Shown here one piece after another: positions 24,062-36,391 of a DNA stretch of 64,000 bases (position 1 is its first letter; each line of letters starts with the position of its first letter). Under the pieces are notes generated by a model that saw only the letters and a list, made by a program, of their open reading frames with translations, made no database searches and had not been told where the DNA came from. The translations under genes and the position numbers were made by a program. The DNA lies in NCBI RefSeq assembly GCF_902806685.2, contig NC_048550.1, forward strand, positions 7,173,383 through 7,237,382, written 5' to 3'. Source of the stretch: Maniola hyperantus. Taxonomy: Eukaryota > Arthropoda > Insecta > Lepidoptera > Nymphalidae.

Positions 24062-24222
24062 GGGCCGATTCTCTTGTACACAATCTCTGAACTAAACTAA
24101 ATTAACAAGTCTAAATCTAGTGATATCCTTTTTCGCAAGCAATATTATGAAAGGGATAGCAATAGATTTAGACGTGTCATTTAAGTTTAGTTTAGAGATT
24201 GTGTACAACGAAATTAGCCACA
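24062..24222. repeat. Palindromic MITE (TTGTACACAATCTC family), copy 1
   Basis: Two arms of about 70 bp face each other: CTTGTACACAATCTCTGAAC ... and, inverted, GTTGTACACAATCTCTAAAC, each continuing through ACTAAACT, GTCTAAATCTA and ATATCCTTT/CTATCCCTTT. Related copy at 51112-51267. Confidence 0.75.
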
Positions 24223-26286
24223 TAGTTTACTTATTCAAATAAGAGACTTCGATGAGGATTAGGATTAGGTACCTAAGGAATCGTCTCGAAAACGTTTGCA
24301 CCGATTTACCATAATTCACAAGAAACTTCATAATACAATAGGTATATTATACTCTTTTCTTTTATAGGTATACTAATCCTCTTTCTTGTATCAAGCCAGA
24401 AACTCTAATAGAGACATTTTTTCCATAATTTCATATCTACAGTATTTAGAGGAATGGAGGTCGACATTGTTCAATAAACGGACGGACATCTTAATTCAAC
24501 TACATAATATCTATTCACGATAACAGATGTACCTAATGCATTCGTGATTGTATTGCACAATGAATGCAAGGATTGACTCTCTATTCGGTGGTATTGTACT
24601 GTTTGACTTTCCCTCTTGTAATTTGTGTGATTAGATACTTAACCTTACGAAGATGTCATTCTCAAATAGAAAGTTACTTATACATGTCTAAAAATATCCC
24701 ACTTCTGATACAAATGTAGGTAAATAGGATAATTAAAATTAAGGAGGTATGTGGTATCTCGTATGACACATGATAAGTCAAAAAATCTGACTTTATAGTA
24801 TGGCATTTGAAACTTGAATAAAATTGCTGTATACCGGAATAAACATTAATTAATTATATTATTATTGCAGTAAGGTAACCTAACACAATAAATACATAAT
24901 TAAATAGGTATGTACATACCATCAATTTGTTATATTATGTTAAAACACTGATTAGAATAATAGTACCTACAGACGTAGTTTAAGTATTTCGGGGTGTAGC
25001 ATTTTTTTTATTTTTCAAATGCTCATGCTGTAAGATCATGTTTTTGAACTTATCAATAGTGTAATGCCAGGCATCACAGAGTTAGTAGTGTATCAGAACT
25101 GGGATACTTATTACGTATTTTTCTACAAATATCATGTTGATACATACCAGACACCACAAAATTTATTTATTTCATCACACATCATTGTAATTGTTTAAAC
25201 ATTTACCTAAAGTTGTTAGCACAAATAGGCAAACAGTTGTTTTCGGTAGGTACACTTAAAGCAATCGGCTGTGCAAATATTTGCACAGGCATCTGTGCAG
25301 AGGCAACCAAACCGAATGAATGCTTTAAATAACACCACACAATTTTCTGCTCTAACAGAAGTGCCATAAGTGCTACATTTCTACTTAATATTGTGATGTC
25401 GCAAATTGTATTGTTAATGGGTCATGAACCCTGTACTAGTGAAACATATTAGTATACTAATATATATTATCTTATCTATTCTATGTATAGTCAAATTGTG
25501 AAAACTGGCGTCTGTACATTGGCTGTAATATATCTACATTTTAGAGCGGAACTTTAAGTATCAATAATCGCTAAAAACTGAAATAAGATCACTGTAGAAA
25601 CTAGAAACTTTTTTCTTTTAATGATTGACACGTAAAGTTACCTATTTCAGTAAAATGTACCTAAGTAGAATGATAAGTATATTCTTACATTTAACATACT
25701 TAACGATGAATTAAATAAGTATTATGGGCTAATTAATTTTACAACTTAGAGCTCCCTAGCTTCGAGCAATTGAGGGGCAATGCTAGTCCAGCTATTTATT
25801 TTAGTATGCGTTAAACGTTGTAACACCGTATTATACATTTGTGTGGGTATGTGGGATAATACGTCACTTTAACGTTTAGTTATACGTATTGCCGTATCGT
25901 GTTAGCATGTGTTCAGTGTACAGTGTAAGATACCATTTAAACTTTTCAATATTAAATTTTATATAAAAAAATCCACAAAGTTCATCCAGCAGTGAAGTGA
26001 TTCAGTGTCGAAATTATGAAACTTTCAAGAAAGTCCGAGAGCAAACTCGCAAAATTTAAGCACAAGCTGATAAAGAAATACTACAAGAGTTCGTAAACAC
26101 TTACACTTAACCTTCATAAATTCTATTTCGTAACTAAGTCGTTTAGCGCAGTAACAATAATCAAATTATATTTTGATGTTAAATATATGCAAGGTGTTGC
26201 AAAATTGTGGCCGCGTCAACTCCCACGCTCGTAAATTCAAGGTCTGATGTTGCTTAGTTCGTGCTTCCGATTATTATTATAGCAGA

Positions 26287-26475
26287 CTAGCTGCCCTGGC
26301 GAACTTCGTTCCGCCTAACAGTCGATTCAAATTTTTAACATTTTTCTCTCCGTAAGAACCATCCTCGTACTTCAAGGAATATTATAAAAAAAGAATTAGC
26401 GAAATCGGTTCAGCTGTACTCGAGATTTGCGATGGCAAACACATTTAGTGATTCATTTTTATATTATAAATAGAT
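26287..26475 (-). mobile_element. Helitron-like element, diverged subfamily
   Basis: CTAGCTGCCCTGGCGAACTT at 26287 (minus-strand 3' end), with CGGTTCAGCTGTACTCGAGA and ATTTTTATATTATAAATAGA at the far end. Confidence 0.6.
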
Positions 26476-27444
26476 ATGATTTTTGGACTTGTATTTTGTA
26501 CTGACCTCAAAACTTATCCATGTCACCTAAAGATCCTTTCGCTGTAATCTCAAAATGTCTCTTTGTAAGATTAATTTAATTAATAGGTGTCTCTTTTTGT
26601 CTTAATGCTTCGTTTCACGGAATCGCAAAATGAAGTTTAACCAACGTAAGTTATCGTTAAAATAGAAATAAGTTCATAATTTAATTACTACCATCATTAC
26701 CGTTCTTGTTTGCGATTCTTGTCACCTTATTAACCTACTCATACTTTAATTTTCTTGTTTCTATATTTTTTATTATTAGGATTTCGTTCCCGAAAGGTGC
26801 CAACGGGTTTTTTAACTTATTGTGTTGGTCTTCTGACATAGTAGTTTTGCTCTTTATCTTGCTCATTTTATTACTAAGATACAGGAAACTACTTTAAGTA
26901 ATGCCCGCACAATTAACTTACTCAATAAAGGATTCATAATCGTAAAAAGACAAGCACGTGTGAATATTATGAAGTCAGTAGTAGGCATTCGAACGACGAC
27001 GCCCACCATCATCTTAACCTTTAAGAAATCCATAAAAACTTCTCGTGTCTTTCCTTATATAAAATATGCAAAATAATTAAAAGACCTACTGGATGTATTA
27101 TGATATCGTTATACAATTAATAGTCATTTAATGTATTTAACTAGCAGTCTGGAATCAATACTTATAAGAAAATATAAAATTGTAGTCGAGCTAGTATTTG
27201 GTTATTCAATCTCGTGTAGAGCGAAACAAACGCAGTTTCTCTCCGTGCGGATACTGTACCTGACCACTTTTCCATGTTTTGCGGCCATTACTTGGATCTT
27301 AATACACGTTGGGCCACTGCACTGGACTAATGCGCACTTCTATTGTATGCGTATACAATATGCCAAGTAGCCTATACATGTTTTTCCAAGTGCATTGCCC
27401 CAAGTGACCCGCAACGCAACGCACCGGCGAAACTTGGGCCTTAA

Positions 27445-27609
27445 CTCATACGCGGTCAAAAGTGATGAACATCGATCTTGAGAAGGAGATAGCAGATTTG
27501 TAGAGCACTGTTTCGGTCGTTGAGTCCCACAAAACGTCATATGGTTATGAGTGACAAACCTGAAATGTCATTCTAAAGGCCGATGTTCATCACTTTTGGC
27601 TGCGTACTG
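27445..27609. repeat. MITE of the GCGGC family, copy 2, just before exon 3
   Basis: Left arm CATACGCGGTCAAAAGTGAT and inverted right arm CAGTACGCAGCCAAAAGTGA continue as GAACATCG on both sides. The inner part shares TAGCAGATTTGTAGAG and ATGACATTTC blocks with 15120-15290. TA follows the right end. It ends 66 bp before exon 3. Confidence 0.65.
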
Positions 27610-27675
27610 TACGTTGTTTGTAAAGCGTGCGATGTGATACTTGTCAGCCGAGTTGTAATAGAGTGTTTTCCCCAG

Positions 27676-27778
27676 ATGAGCACCGGTCGGCAGGAGGCAG
27701 CTGGGAGGAGCCGGTGAGCGCGGTGCGGAACACACCGCTCAGGCGCTCGCAACGGCTAAACTCCACGCTGGACTCGAG
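27676..27778 (+). CDS. RhoGEF-like gene, exon 3
   Basis: Acceptor TTTTCCCCAG/AT and donor GAG/GTGAGC. The 103-nt GC-rich exon takes one base from exon 2 (T+AT = Tyr50) and gives two to exon 4. It encodes residues 51-83: EHRSAGGSWEEPVSAVRN, then TPLRRSQRLNSTLDS. The serine/arginine-rich end could be a phosphorylation or linker segment, but no known domain is evident. The ATG at the exon's first bases is out of the gene frame and is soon stopped, so it is not a start. Frame continuity with both neighbours is the main support. Confidence 0.75.
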
Positions 27779-28570
27779 GTGAGCAGTTACTACCTATTAG
27801 TATAGAATTAGATGTTCTATTTCACGAAGACGTTTGGCTATGTTGTCGTAGGTATTTTTCACGAGTTACGCTAAAAAGTGTTGTAAAATAGTTCGCGTCT
27901 CACAAATTACTAATGCCAAAGAGGCAGTAAGTAGCTCTGGTTTGTTCATAAATAATCAGTAACACTCAATAAAACCTCTACAAATGGTGTATGGGTGCCT
28001 CAGTTCCTATAGGTTGTACAATGTACATAGCTAAGAACGTGTCAGGAATCCACCAATAGGATCGCTTTATGTTCAATGTTTAGATCAATTTTGTTAGCCC
28101 TGGTTGAAAGGGTTTAATGAGCTAAGCTATGAAAAGAATAGTGATCGCTTTAGCTAGTTGTCCCGCCTTGTCACCGACTAATTTCTTAGACGACAACGCA
28201 CACCGGCAGAGTGGAGTAAAACCGAGTAACGGCAACTTTCGTGATAACGGTTGGCGCACCGAGGAGGGTCCTTTGAGTCTCCTCCGTGTTTTATTTTCAT
28301 TATACCAATTTGAAACAATAAAATATCAACTTACGTAAACCTAAGCTTAAGTTTGTTATCACAAATACAACTCTACTCAACTCCGCCTGTATGTGCTGGG
28401 CCTTAGAGGCCACCATTATAATATTTAGGTACGTCATGATTAGAGATCGAGAGTGGTCAATCAGCATCAAGGATAGTCAATTCAATCAAGTCAATCAAGG
28501 TTTTAAGTTATAAACTACATTATACGCCGACGCAAAATCTATTAATCTATATAATATCTATATCCATAAA

Positions 28571-28768
28571 TCCATACTAATATTATAAATGCGAAAGTGT
28601 GTCTATCTCTGTCTGCTAGCCTTTCACGGCCCATTCGTTCAACCGATTTTGACGAAAGGTACAGAGATAGCTTGCATACCGGGAAAGGATATAAGCTACT
28701 TTTTATCCCGGAAAATCAAAGAGGTCCCATGGGATTTAAAAATAATACACGCGGACGTAGTCGCAGGT
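28571..28768 (+). mobile_element. Non-autonomous Helitron-like element
   Basis: TCCATACTAATATTATAAAT start after an A, and GCGGACGTAGTCGCAGG near the 3' end. The CTAG terminus is lost. Internal GGCCCATTCGTTCAACCGAT and CCCGGAAAATCAAAGAGGTC match the family. Confidence 0.75.
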
Positions 28769-29432
28769 AATAATAATTTCGAGTGTGTAATATTACTGAC
28801 TATTATTCTTTATTTGTACAGATTATGACCCGTTACCTTGTTTAATCATCGTATAATAATAATTAATTATCATGACAATTAGCTTAATAACCTTCTCCAA
28901 GAGCGTTTGTATGAGAGACAAACTTATTGTACTGCCATTTTCTTTGTCACTTGGCAAGAAGCCCAATTTTAAAGGGACCTCGTATTCAGGGATTGTTTTA
29001 TGTTTTATTTTTTAATGGTCAAGGATTTATTACAAAGGCGTGGTACAAAACAACCAACCAAACTGATTAAATTATTCATTGACATAAGATATTGTTCTTT
29101 GAAGAGCATTGCAGTTATAAGAAGCACAAATAATAGCGTAACTTTAAAATCTGATACGACTTCATGTGCCTATTGTAATTATTTACATTGACCGATACAA
29201 CAATGTGTTTCCCAGGTCTGTTGATAGTTATAAAGAGTATTGTACACACCGTGTCAAAGTTCACAAAAGTTCACGTCTGTCTTGGTTGTTGATGAAACGT
29301 GAAACATAAGACATGTACCATATTTCTCAAAGCTCCCATTTTGCGTCTAATTTTTAACTGCAGCAGTGTAGTCTATTAGACTATTGAGACTTTAACGTAA
29401 TGGAGAACAATACGCCGTAACTAACTTAATAA

Positions 29433-30018
29433 AACCGGTCAAGAGCGAGTCGGACTCGCACACGAAAGGTTCCATAGGTACCATCGTACAAGGTATACCT
29501 ACCTAATACTTTATTATATAAGAACACTGCAAGTTAGTAACGGACTGCATAATTTATTATTATACTAGCGACCTGGCTTATTACAATTTTCGTAAGGAAC
29601 TCTAATTTTTGAAAATAAAATATAGCCTATGTCACTCAGGAATAACGTAGCTTTCTACTTGTGAAAGAATTCTTAAAATCGGTTCAGTAGTTCCAGAGAT
29701 TACTTCCCACAAACAAACTTACAAACTTAACATCTTTATAATATTAAGTATTAAGTATTTATGTGAGTATATTATGTGATTTAGTAAATTAATTTTTTCG
29801 TGAACACATTTTATTGTTTTTTTTGTGATCTAACTAAAATTCACGATTTTCGAATTTTTTCCTTGTGCTATAAGACCTACCTACCTGCCAAATTTAATGA
29901 TCCTAGTCAACGGGAAGTACCCTATATAGCTTTTCTTGACAGACACGCCGGACGGACAGACAGACAACAAAGTGATCCTATAAGGGTTCCTTTTTTCCTT
30001 TTGAGGTACGGAACCTTA
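29433..30018 (+). repeat. GGTTCCGTACC-type repeat split by a Helitron
   Basis: Left end AAACCGGTCAAGAGCGAGTC at 29433, right part from about 29770 to GAGGTACGGAACCTTAAAA at 30018. Between them lies a minus-strand Helitron (29575-29745), so the older repeat appears interrupted by a younger insertion. Part of the old element is missing. Confidence 0.6.
29575..29745 (-). mobile_element. Helitron-like element nested in another repeat
   Basis: CTAGCGACCTGGCTTATTAC at the minus-strand 3' end, then ATATAGCCTATGTCACTCAG, GTGAAAGAATTCTTAAAATC and ATCTTTATAATATT. It closely resembles 48038-48217 and 48622-48795 in the middle. Confidence 0.6.
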
Positions 30019-30288
30019 AAAACAGTAAAAATCATTCAACCCACGACTTACTATCACTTTAAACGAAGGAAATAGGTTCGAGCTGTCTTTCCTAAGTATG
30101 ATTGATGCTTATTCCGGAATTAGAACCAATTCGTACAGATGGGGGAGCTTGCAACTGCGAACTTATACAGTTACATTTAGGGCTGTAGTAGAGCTTTTAC
30201 TTTTGAAATAGCACTTGAAACTACTTTAGTAGCTATAAAAAGTTATCGAACACTAACGAGATGTTTTTAGCATTCCGTACCTCAAAAT

Positions 30289-30522
30289 AAAAAACTGGCC
30301 AAGTGCGAGTCAGGCTCGCGCAATGAGGGTTCCTTACTACAGTCGTATTTTTTCGACATTTTGCAGGATAATTCAAAAACTATGATACATAAAAATAAAT
30401 AAAAATCTGTTTTAGAATGCACAGGTGAAGACCTTTCATATGATTTATCGTGCGAAATGTCGAAAAAATGCGACTACTACGGAACCCTCGGTGCGCGAGC
30501 CTGACTCGTACTTGGCCGGTTT
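30289..30522. repeat. Foldback made of two inverted GGTTCCGTACC-type ends
   Basis: Begins ACTGGCCAAGTGCGAGTCAG and ends CTGACTCGTACTTGGCCGGT. Both halves are the same terminal segment of the dispersed repeat, facing each other, with arms of about 90 bp including GTCGTATTTTTTCGACATTT and its inverse. Confidence 0.8.
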
Positions 30523-30748
30523 TATATTTTTGTAGTTAATGTAATTCCACATGGGATAGCTTGAGAATATTGCTTGTGGTCATCTAAGTGGACGTAATAG
30601 ATTCAGGTTGTTCTCTGTGGTCATCTTATAGACTGGATTGGCCCGTCTTTGTGGGATGAAATGAACTGAAGACCGGATCTTTACCAAGTATAAAGCCTAT
30701 AATCAATAACCTTTGATCAGATCTTTAACATATCGCTGGAAAGTTAAA

Positions 30749-31182
30749 AGAACCGCCTAAGTGCGAGTCAGGCTCGCCCAACGAGGGTTCCGTACTACAG
30801 TCGTATTTTTTCGAAATTTTTCACGATAATTCAAAAAATATGATGCATAAAAATAAATAAAAATCTGTTTTAGAATGTACAGTTGAAGACCTTTCATATG
30901 ATACCCCACTTGGTATAATTATCTCACTTCGAAAGTTGAAAATACCAATTATTAGTTCATGACCATGACTTTTTTTTTGTGTGATGTAACCACAAATTCA
31001 CGGTTTTCAGATTTTTCCCCGAATGTCAGCTATAAGACCTAGCTACCTGCCAAATTTCATGATTGTAGTTCAACGGGAAGTACCCTGTAGGTTTCTTGAC
31101 AGACCGATAGACAGACAGATAGACAACAAAGTAATCCTATAAGGGTTCCGTTTTTCCTTTTGAGGTACGGAACCCTGAAAAG
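30749..31182 (+). repeat. GGTTCCGTACC-type dispersed repeat, full length
   Basis: ACCGCCTAAGTGCGAGTCAG at the left to GAGGTACGGAACCCTGAAAA at the right, about 430 bp. This is the most complete + orientation copy and can serve as reference for the family in this window. Confidence 0.8.
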
Positions 31183-31393
31183 GGCCTGAACTAACTGGAG
31201 ATTGAATTTTAGGCGGCATAAGCATTGAAAGTAGAGACCATAATTGAGTAAATTAAAATTAAATCTTCCTTTTTTGATCGATATCAAACATGCTACATAA
31301 AAATAGCTGCGAAGTTTTTGCCGATCGCTGACTTGTTTCGCTGCCGCATCGATCCTCATCTTTTAAGATTCATGGCCACATTCATGACTATAT

Positions 31394-31594
31394 TATACAA
31401 ATGAAAATGTATTTATTTGTCCTTCAATCATGTTGTCGTAATCTGTCGGTCGATGGATCATGTGACTTTTTGTCTCAAAACAATTAAAGACCTGGAGAGT
31501 GAAATAGGCTACTTTTTATCCAGGAAAATCAATGAGATCCCACGGGATTTTTTCAACTTAAATCACGCAAACTCATTTCCTGGGCATCAGCTAG
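31394..31594 (+). mobile_element. Non-autonomous Helitron-like element
   Basis: Ends TGGGCATCAGCTAG before T. It has GTCCTTCAATCATGTTGTCG and CTTTTTATCCAGGAAAATCA inside. The start has diverged. Confidence 0.7.
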
Positions 31595-31802
31595 TAATAA
31601 TATATTTTAAAGAGCATTTTCAGGTGTTTGTAGAGTAATCATCAAAATGTTCGTATAGTTATCCAAATGTTTGGCTCTATGCGTTGTTCAATTCAATAAA
31701 ATAAAAAACAGCGAAAGTTCATTGTTTTGTTACATGTGCATGTAAAGGTTTATCAACACATTAAGATTTCTTTTTTGTAACCTGTCATTAACAAAAAAAA
31801 AG

Positions 31803-32163
31803 CTGTGATAGCCTAGTGCTTAGGAGTCCGGCTTCTAATCGGAGGTCGGGGGTTCTATCCCGGGCACACACCTCTAACTTTTCGGAGTTATGTGCGTTTT
31901 AAGTAATTAAATGTCACTTGCTTTAACTGTGAAGGAATACATCCTGAGGAAACCTGCATACCTGAGAGTTCATTATTTTATTATTTTATTTAATAAATAA
32001 TTCATTCATTCGCTCATTCATTCTCCATAATGTTCTCAAAGGTGTGTGAAGTCTGCCAATCCGCACATGGCCAGCGTGGTAGACAATGGCCAAAACCCTT
32101 CTCACTTTGAGAGGACCCGTGCTATGTAGTGAGCCGGCGATGGATTGATCATGATGATGATGA
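31803..32163 (+). mobile_element. tRNA-derived SINE, near full length
   Basis: The head carries a polymerase III A-box-like TAGCCTAGTGCTTAGG and a B-box-like GGTTCTATCC around a tRNA-like arm (GGAGTCCGGCTTCTAATCGG). The body (TTCGGAGTTATGTGCGTTTT, GTGAGCCGGCGATGG) and the ATGATGATGA tail are typical of a widespread lepidopteran SINE. An ATTCATTC/TTTATTT low-complexity insert interrupts it at about 31968-32020. It is not a functional tRNA gene, because the acceptor stem does not pair. Confidence 0.8.
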
Positions 32164-32525
32164 ACCTGTAATTTGTGTTTTGTGGTGTGTTGTGTTAAAG
32201 AATATACATACATACATACATACGTTAACCTTAATTTGGTTTAGTTTTTTGGTACGCTCGTATTGACACACGTATTAGCTAACTTCCCAGTTAGTTGTAT
32301 GGTATCGGATGGTTTGAGGTTAGCACACGCTTTCGAAACCCGTGACCGTTGTGGTGTGGTCTCCCGCCCGACAATTAGCGGTGTCGCGTACAACAATTAA
32401 CACGAATTTCCTGTGCTCCGAGGGCACTGCCTCCGTGGTGACTTGTCACCGCAACATTATACCTATTGTTTCAACCACAGCGATTACACAGAGTAAGTAC
32501 AGAGAGGTGCTTCTTTATCAACTAA

Positions 32526-32739
32526 CTAGTTGATGCCCGCGACTTCGTCCGCGTGGATTTAGGTTCTTTAAAAATCCCGACGGAACTCTTTGATTTTCCG
32601 GGATAAAAAGTAGCCTATGTCACTCTCCAGGTCTTTATCTATACCCATGCAAAAAATCACGTCAATCCGGTGCACCGTTGCGACGTGATTGAAGGACAAA
32701 CCAACAAACAAACACACTTTCGCATTTATATAAGGGTAC
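32526..32739 (-). mobile_element. Non-autonomous Helitron-like element, well preserved
   Basis: CTAGTTGATGCCCGCGACTT at the minus-strand 3' end and CACTTTCGCATTTATATAAG at the other. The interior matches the family consensus closely (GATTTTCCGGGATAAAAAGT, TGCGACGTGATTGAAGGACA). Confidence 0.8.
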
Positions 32740-32851
32740 GGATAAAGTTAAGTTCCTTCCTTGTAACTTTTTAAAGACTTTCTGGTGGTCACGACAGCGA
32801 GCGTGCATTTCTCTTCAATTTTTCGGTATAAAAAGTAGCCTATGGGTCTTC

Positions 32852-32950
32852 GGTGTGATAGGCTAGATAGTGGTTAGGACGTTCACCTCCAAATCGAAAG
32901 GTCGGGGGATCGATCCTGGGCATGCACCTCTAACTTTTCGGAGCTATGTG
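32852..32950 (+). mobile_element. tRNA-like head of the SINE
   Basis: Polymerase III box-like blocks TAGGCTAGATAGTGGTTAGG and GGGATCGATCCTGG with CACCTCTAACTTTTCGGAGC after them. It stops there and a Helitron piece follows at once. Confidence 0.65.
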
Positions 32951-33075
32951 TCGATATCTATTATGACGTAGGCATCCGCTAAGAATGGTTTTTTGAAAAT
33001 ACAACCCCTAAGGGGGTAAAACAAAAGTTTAAAAGTTATGTAGTTCACGCGGACGAAGTCGCGAGCATAAGTTAG
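32951..33075 (+). mobile_element. 3' half of a Lep1-type Helitron
   Basis: ATTATGACGTAGGCATCCGC, CCCCTAAGGGGGTAAAA, CACGCGGACGAAGTCGCGAG and a mutated end (AAGTTAG for AAGCTAG). Confidence 0.7.
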
Positions 33076-34106
33076 TTTAAATATTAAACGTTGTTTACAA
33101 GTCGGAAAACTTTGTTTATTGCACGTAGTCTCTGGGTGAGGCAGAAACTCGGAATACCCGATATTCCGTGGCAAGACGTGTTTATTACAACTTGTTACAT
33201 TACCATAATCTTATGTCATTTCCTACTTGTTTTATTTTTTCGCTCCTACAGTAACGATCTTGTATTTACCATTTAAGTGAAACGCCAAACATACACGCTT
33301 TCTAAATTGAGTCATAAACCGAATAATACGGCCCGTCAAAATAATTCTGAACCCATGACGCGTATCAGCAAATATTTCCAAAAAATCTCTGACGCATTTT
33401 TCGTCTGAGTTGTCGAAGATTGAAAAGAAAGTTATTCACTGCAACTCGGTCTGACCAAATTAATCGAAACATCAATTTTTTATATTTTTTATTACTTATA
33501 TTATGAATTCAATTTTTAATGTTAGCCGAGTTTCCAGTGACAAATTTCCTTGCAGAAATGGCCGTCACTTACAATTTTTAGTATGCAAACTTGCAGAAAG
33601 AAGTTGACTTGCCGTTGGGCACTCGGCTTTAATAAAGAGAACCTGAAGGACGCTCAGCCCTGAACAGACAACACGCTACTTGCGACGGAAGCAACGCGTG
33701 ATGGCAACAGATCTTGATTTGTTACACAAGAACTGAATGAACCACTTCACATTGTGGATAGCGACGGCAACAGCACGTCTCCCCCGCGCTACAATGTTAA
33801 CGGCTTTATTACAACTTTTAGGAGCTGCGTCAGATACGATGTTACACTTTGTTTCTGACCTAATTGGATTTCATAATCACATTCACATATTTTCATTCTC
33901 TATAATATGTCATGAATATGTAACACAATCTAGATGGTACCTTTTTTATCAGATGAAACAACACAAGTTACAAGTGCTTTTTAATCGGCAATAAATGATT
34001 TTTGCTATTGTGCATTGTAGAATCCACATCTCTGTGATGTCGATACAAATTATAAAATAGGTACATTATGTAGAGTGTGTTTTAGAAGATTTGAGTGGTG
34101 TTGTGT

Positions 34107-34195
34107 GATGGTGGCGCATGTTCCTTGCTTCTCCTGCATGTTAAGTAGCAGGAGAACGGGCAGTGCGTATCGCATTCTACACATACTATACAGAT
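34107..34195. repeat. Right arm related to the foldback at 13875
   Basis: Shares TTCTCCTGCATGTTAAG, a GGGCAG-TGC-T-TCGCAT block and ATACAGATTTG in the same order as 14085-14160. The left arm was not found. Confidence 0.5.
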
Positions 34196-35912
34196 TTGCC
34201 GTATTCCTTGTGTAATTCAAAGTAAACACATGCGTTTTGCCTAATCATCTACAAATAGATTGTAAAATTGTCAAGTTGACGCTACATTAGACATCAAAAG
34301 AATGTCAAGGTTACATCGAACAATTAGCATATTCGTTAGTGATAATAATTCACTACTTTTAGTAACTACAGGGTAATTATTCAGGCCCCTATTGTCGGTG
34401 TTACCTCATGCCTGTATACATATTAAAGTAGGTATATCTAAACGTACGATAATACCTGAACTTACGGCCTTAATTGCTTTGTTACAACTTACCTACAAGA
34501 CACGCAATTATAGGTTAATAATGCTATTGTGTTTTGTGTCAAGTATAATGTAGATCCTATTTTTCAAGGCATTACACTGATCGCGCATTAAGCTTCGGTC
34601 AGACTGAGGCAATTTTCTTTAAGGTACGCGGGAAGGGGCGAGAAAAAATGTTCAGTTAGAAATAACAGAATTATCTATTATTATATAAATAATACTTTGA
34701 TACATGTATCGGAATAACTTTTATACGAAATTGGTAACTTAACTTTTTTCTTAACTTAACTTTTTTTCGTGAAGGGATTGGCTTGCACCGACTGCGTCAA
34801 CGATCTTATCAAATTCACCAGGGTAGTCGCTTCTATAGTATATATAGTTAGTACATAATCGCATCCCGCTTCCCGCGGCGGAATTCGCCTCAGTTTGCTC
34901 TAATAGCTTTAAAGCAAGCACGCATTTTTCAGAATTGACTGAAAATCTGACTGACATGATTGTGTATTGATGACATCATAAGCATTAAAAAAATACGAAG
35001 CGATCTTTTCATTCTTACACAAACTGCAAAATGTATATAGAGGTTTTATAGAGTACATTTATCAGATCTAAAAGCTATAAATAAACCGGGCTAGTTTAAC
35101 CATTCATTTAAATTAATCGGTTCCGATGATAGTCTATTAACTCCAATTGACATTATTATTAAATAGTTAAATTTTTATTTCCAGTCTATGTTGCCGTTGC
35201 GCAATAGAGTATAGCCATAAAAATTGGCCTTTACGTTGGCAATGCAATATTTGAGATGTAATGTGAGATTCGACTATAAAATAAAAAACTTATTATGTGA
35301 GACTGCCTCCATTTCATCTATCATTTCTTGACATTCTCTGAACCTTCGGTTACGCCACCAGAGGTAGGTACTAGGTACTGATTTCAGCTAGATACATACG
35401 TTCTATTTTTTTGGGCACTGCGACCTGCGTCATACGAATATTCAGGGAAAGTAAGTACACAGTTGATTTAGCTTCGTTCTAGCATGTAACTAGCACGCTG
35501 CCTCATAGTAAGGATTTTTCAATGGAGACGGACAAGCATGACGTATATACCTATTCAATTGAACAGCCTCAATTTTATTTGTCACAAGTCAAGAGCTTTT
35601 AGGTATTAGATTTGCTTCTGTGTGTCTTGCATCTAGTTGGCATTTGTCGCACTCATAGAATCTGTTATTTTTATCTTTTGTTAGGAATACAATGAGTGTA
35701 CTAAGTACTTGGAAGTTAGGTGCTTAATAATGTTGGGATGTTACAAAAGGAACATAATTCATACATGTTATTGTTTGCGTAGTGTCATTACACAAGCTAT
35801 AGGTCATAGATAAGCTTGTGAGGCTACAGACAGTACGTCGTCTGTCTTGTTTATCACTGATTATTTAATAGTCATTAACCTAGTCTAGACTCGAGAGATA
35901 TTATTAAGTATG

Positions 35913-36049
35913 GTTTATACGAAGCCAGTGCGCTGGCACCAGTTCTACTGAGTTAAAAAATAGACCGGCGCTCTATTCTCCAGGCCAGTGCCATGCCAGT
36001 GCTGACTGCCAGTGAGAGCCGTGAGAGCCAGCGATGGCTTCGCATAAAC
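35913..36049. repeat. Short MITE, GTTTATRCGAAGCCA ends
   Basis: GTTTATACGAAGCCAGTGCG and inverted GTTTATGCGAAGCCATCGCT bound a 137-bp unit rich in CCAGTG repeats. No coding capacity and no second copy in the window. Confidence 0.65.
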
Positions 36050-36391
36050 AAAGTTTTAATAATTGTCAAGCAAAACTTTAGCTTCGCTTTTTGACTGTAC
36101 TGCAATAGAATGTGTAATTCACACCATTAGAGAACCGTTTTCTTAAGGCTTAAAATATTAAAGCACTAGACATTTGAGCCGAGGTAAGAGCGGGACAAAA
36201 GCGGCTTACAATTTTTCAATACTTTATTTGATTTACTGACTCGATGCGATATGATTCATGTTTATGCGGAGTTATTCTGTGTGACAGGTTTTATACATAA
36301 TTTAGCATAATTATATCTGAAAATTCTGGGCTCACCTCTGCCCCAGCCTTATGTTATTAGTTTTAGGGTTTTAATAATCTTCATATACTTT

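Larger units (their letters stand above)
16185..27675 (+). other. Intron 2 of the RhoGEF-like gene
   Basis: From GTAAGT to TTTTCCCCAG, about 11.5 kb. It contains the listed transposon relics, a 122-bp tandem pair, two hairpins and AT-rich unique DNA. A unique, less AT-rich stretch at about 19270-19860 resembles no repeat and could hold an alternative promoter or enhancer, but I can show no exon in it. Confidence 0.5.

Noticed and set aside
31803..31866. tRNA gene candidate
   Set aside because: The A- and B-box-like sequences are present but the acceptor stem does not form, and the sequence continues into a SINE body.
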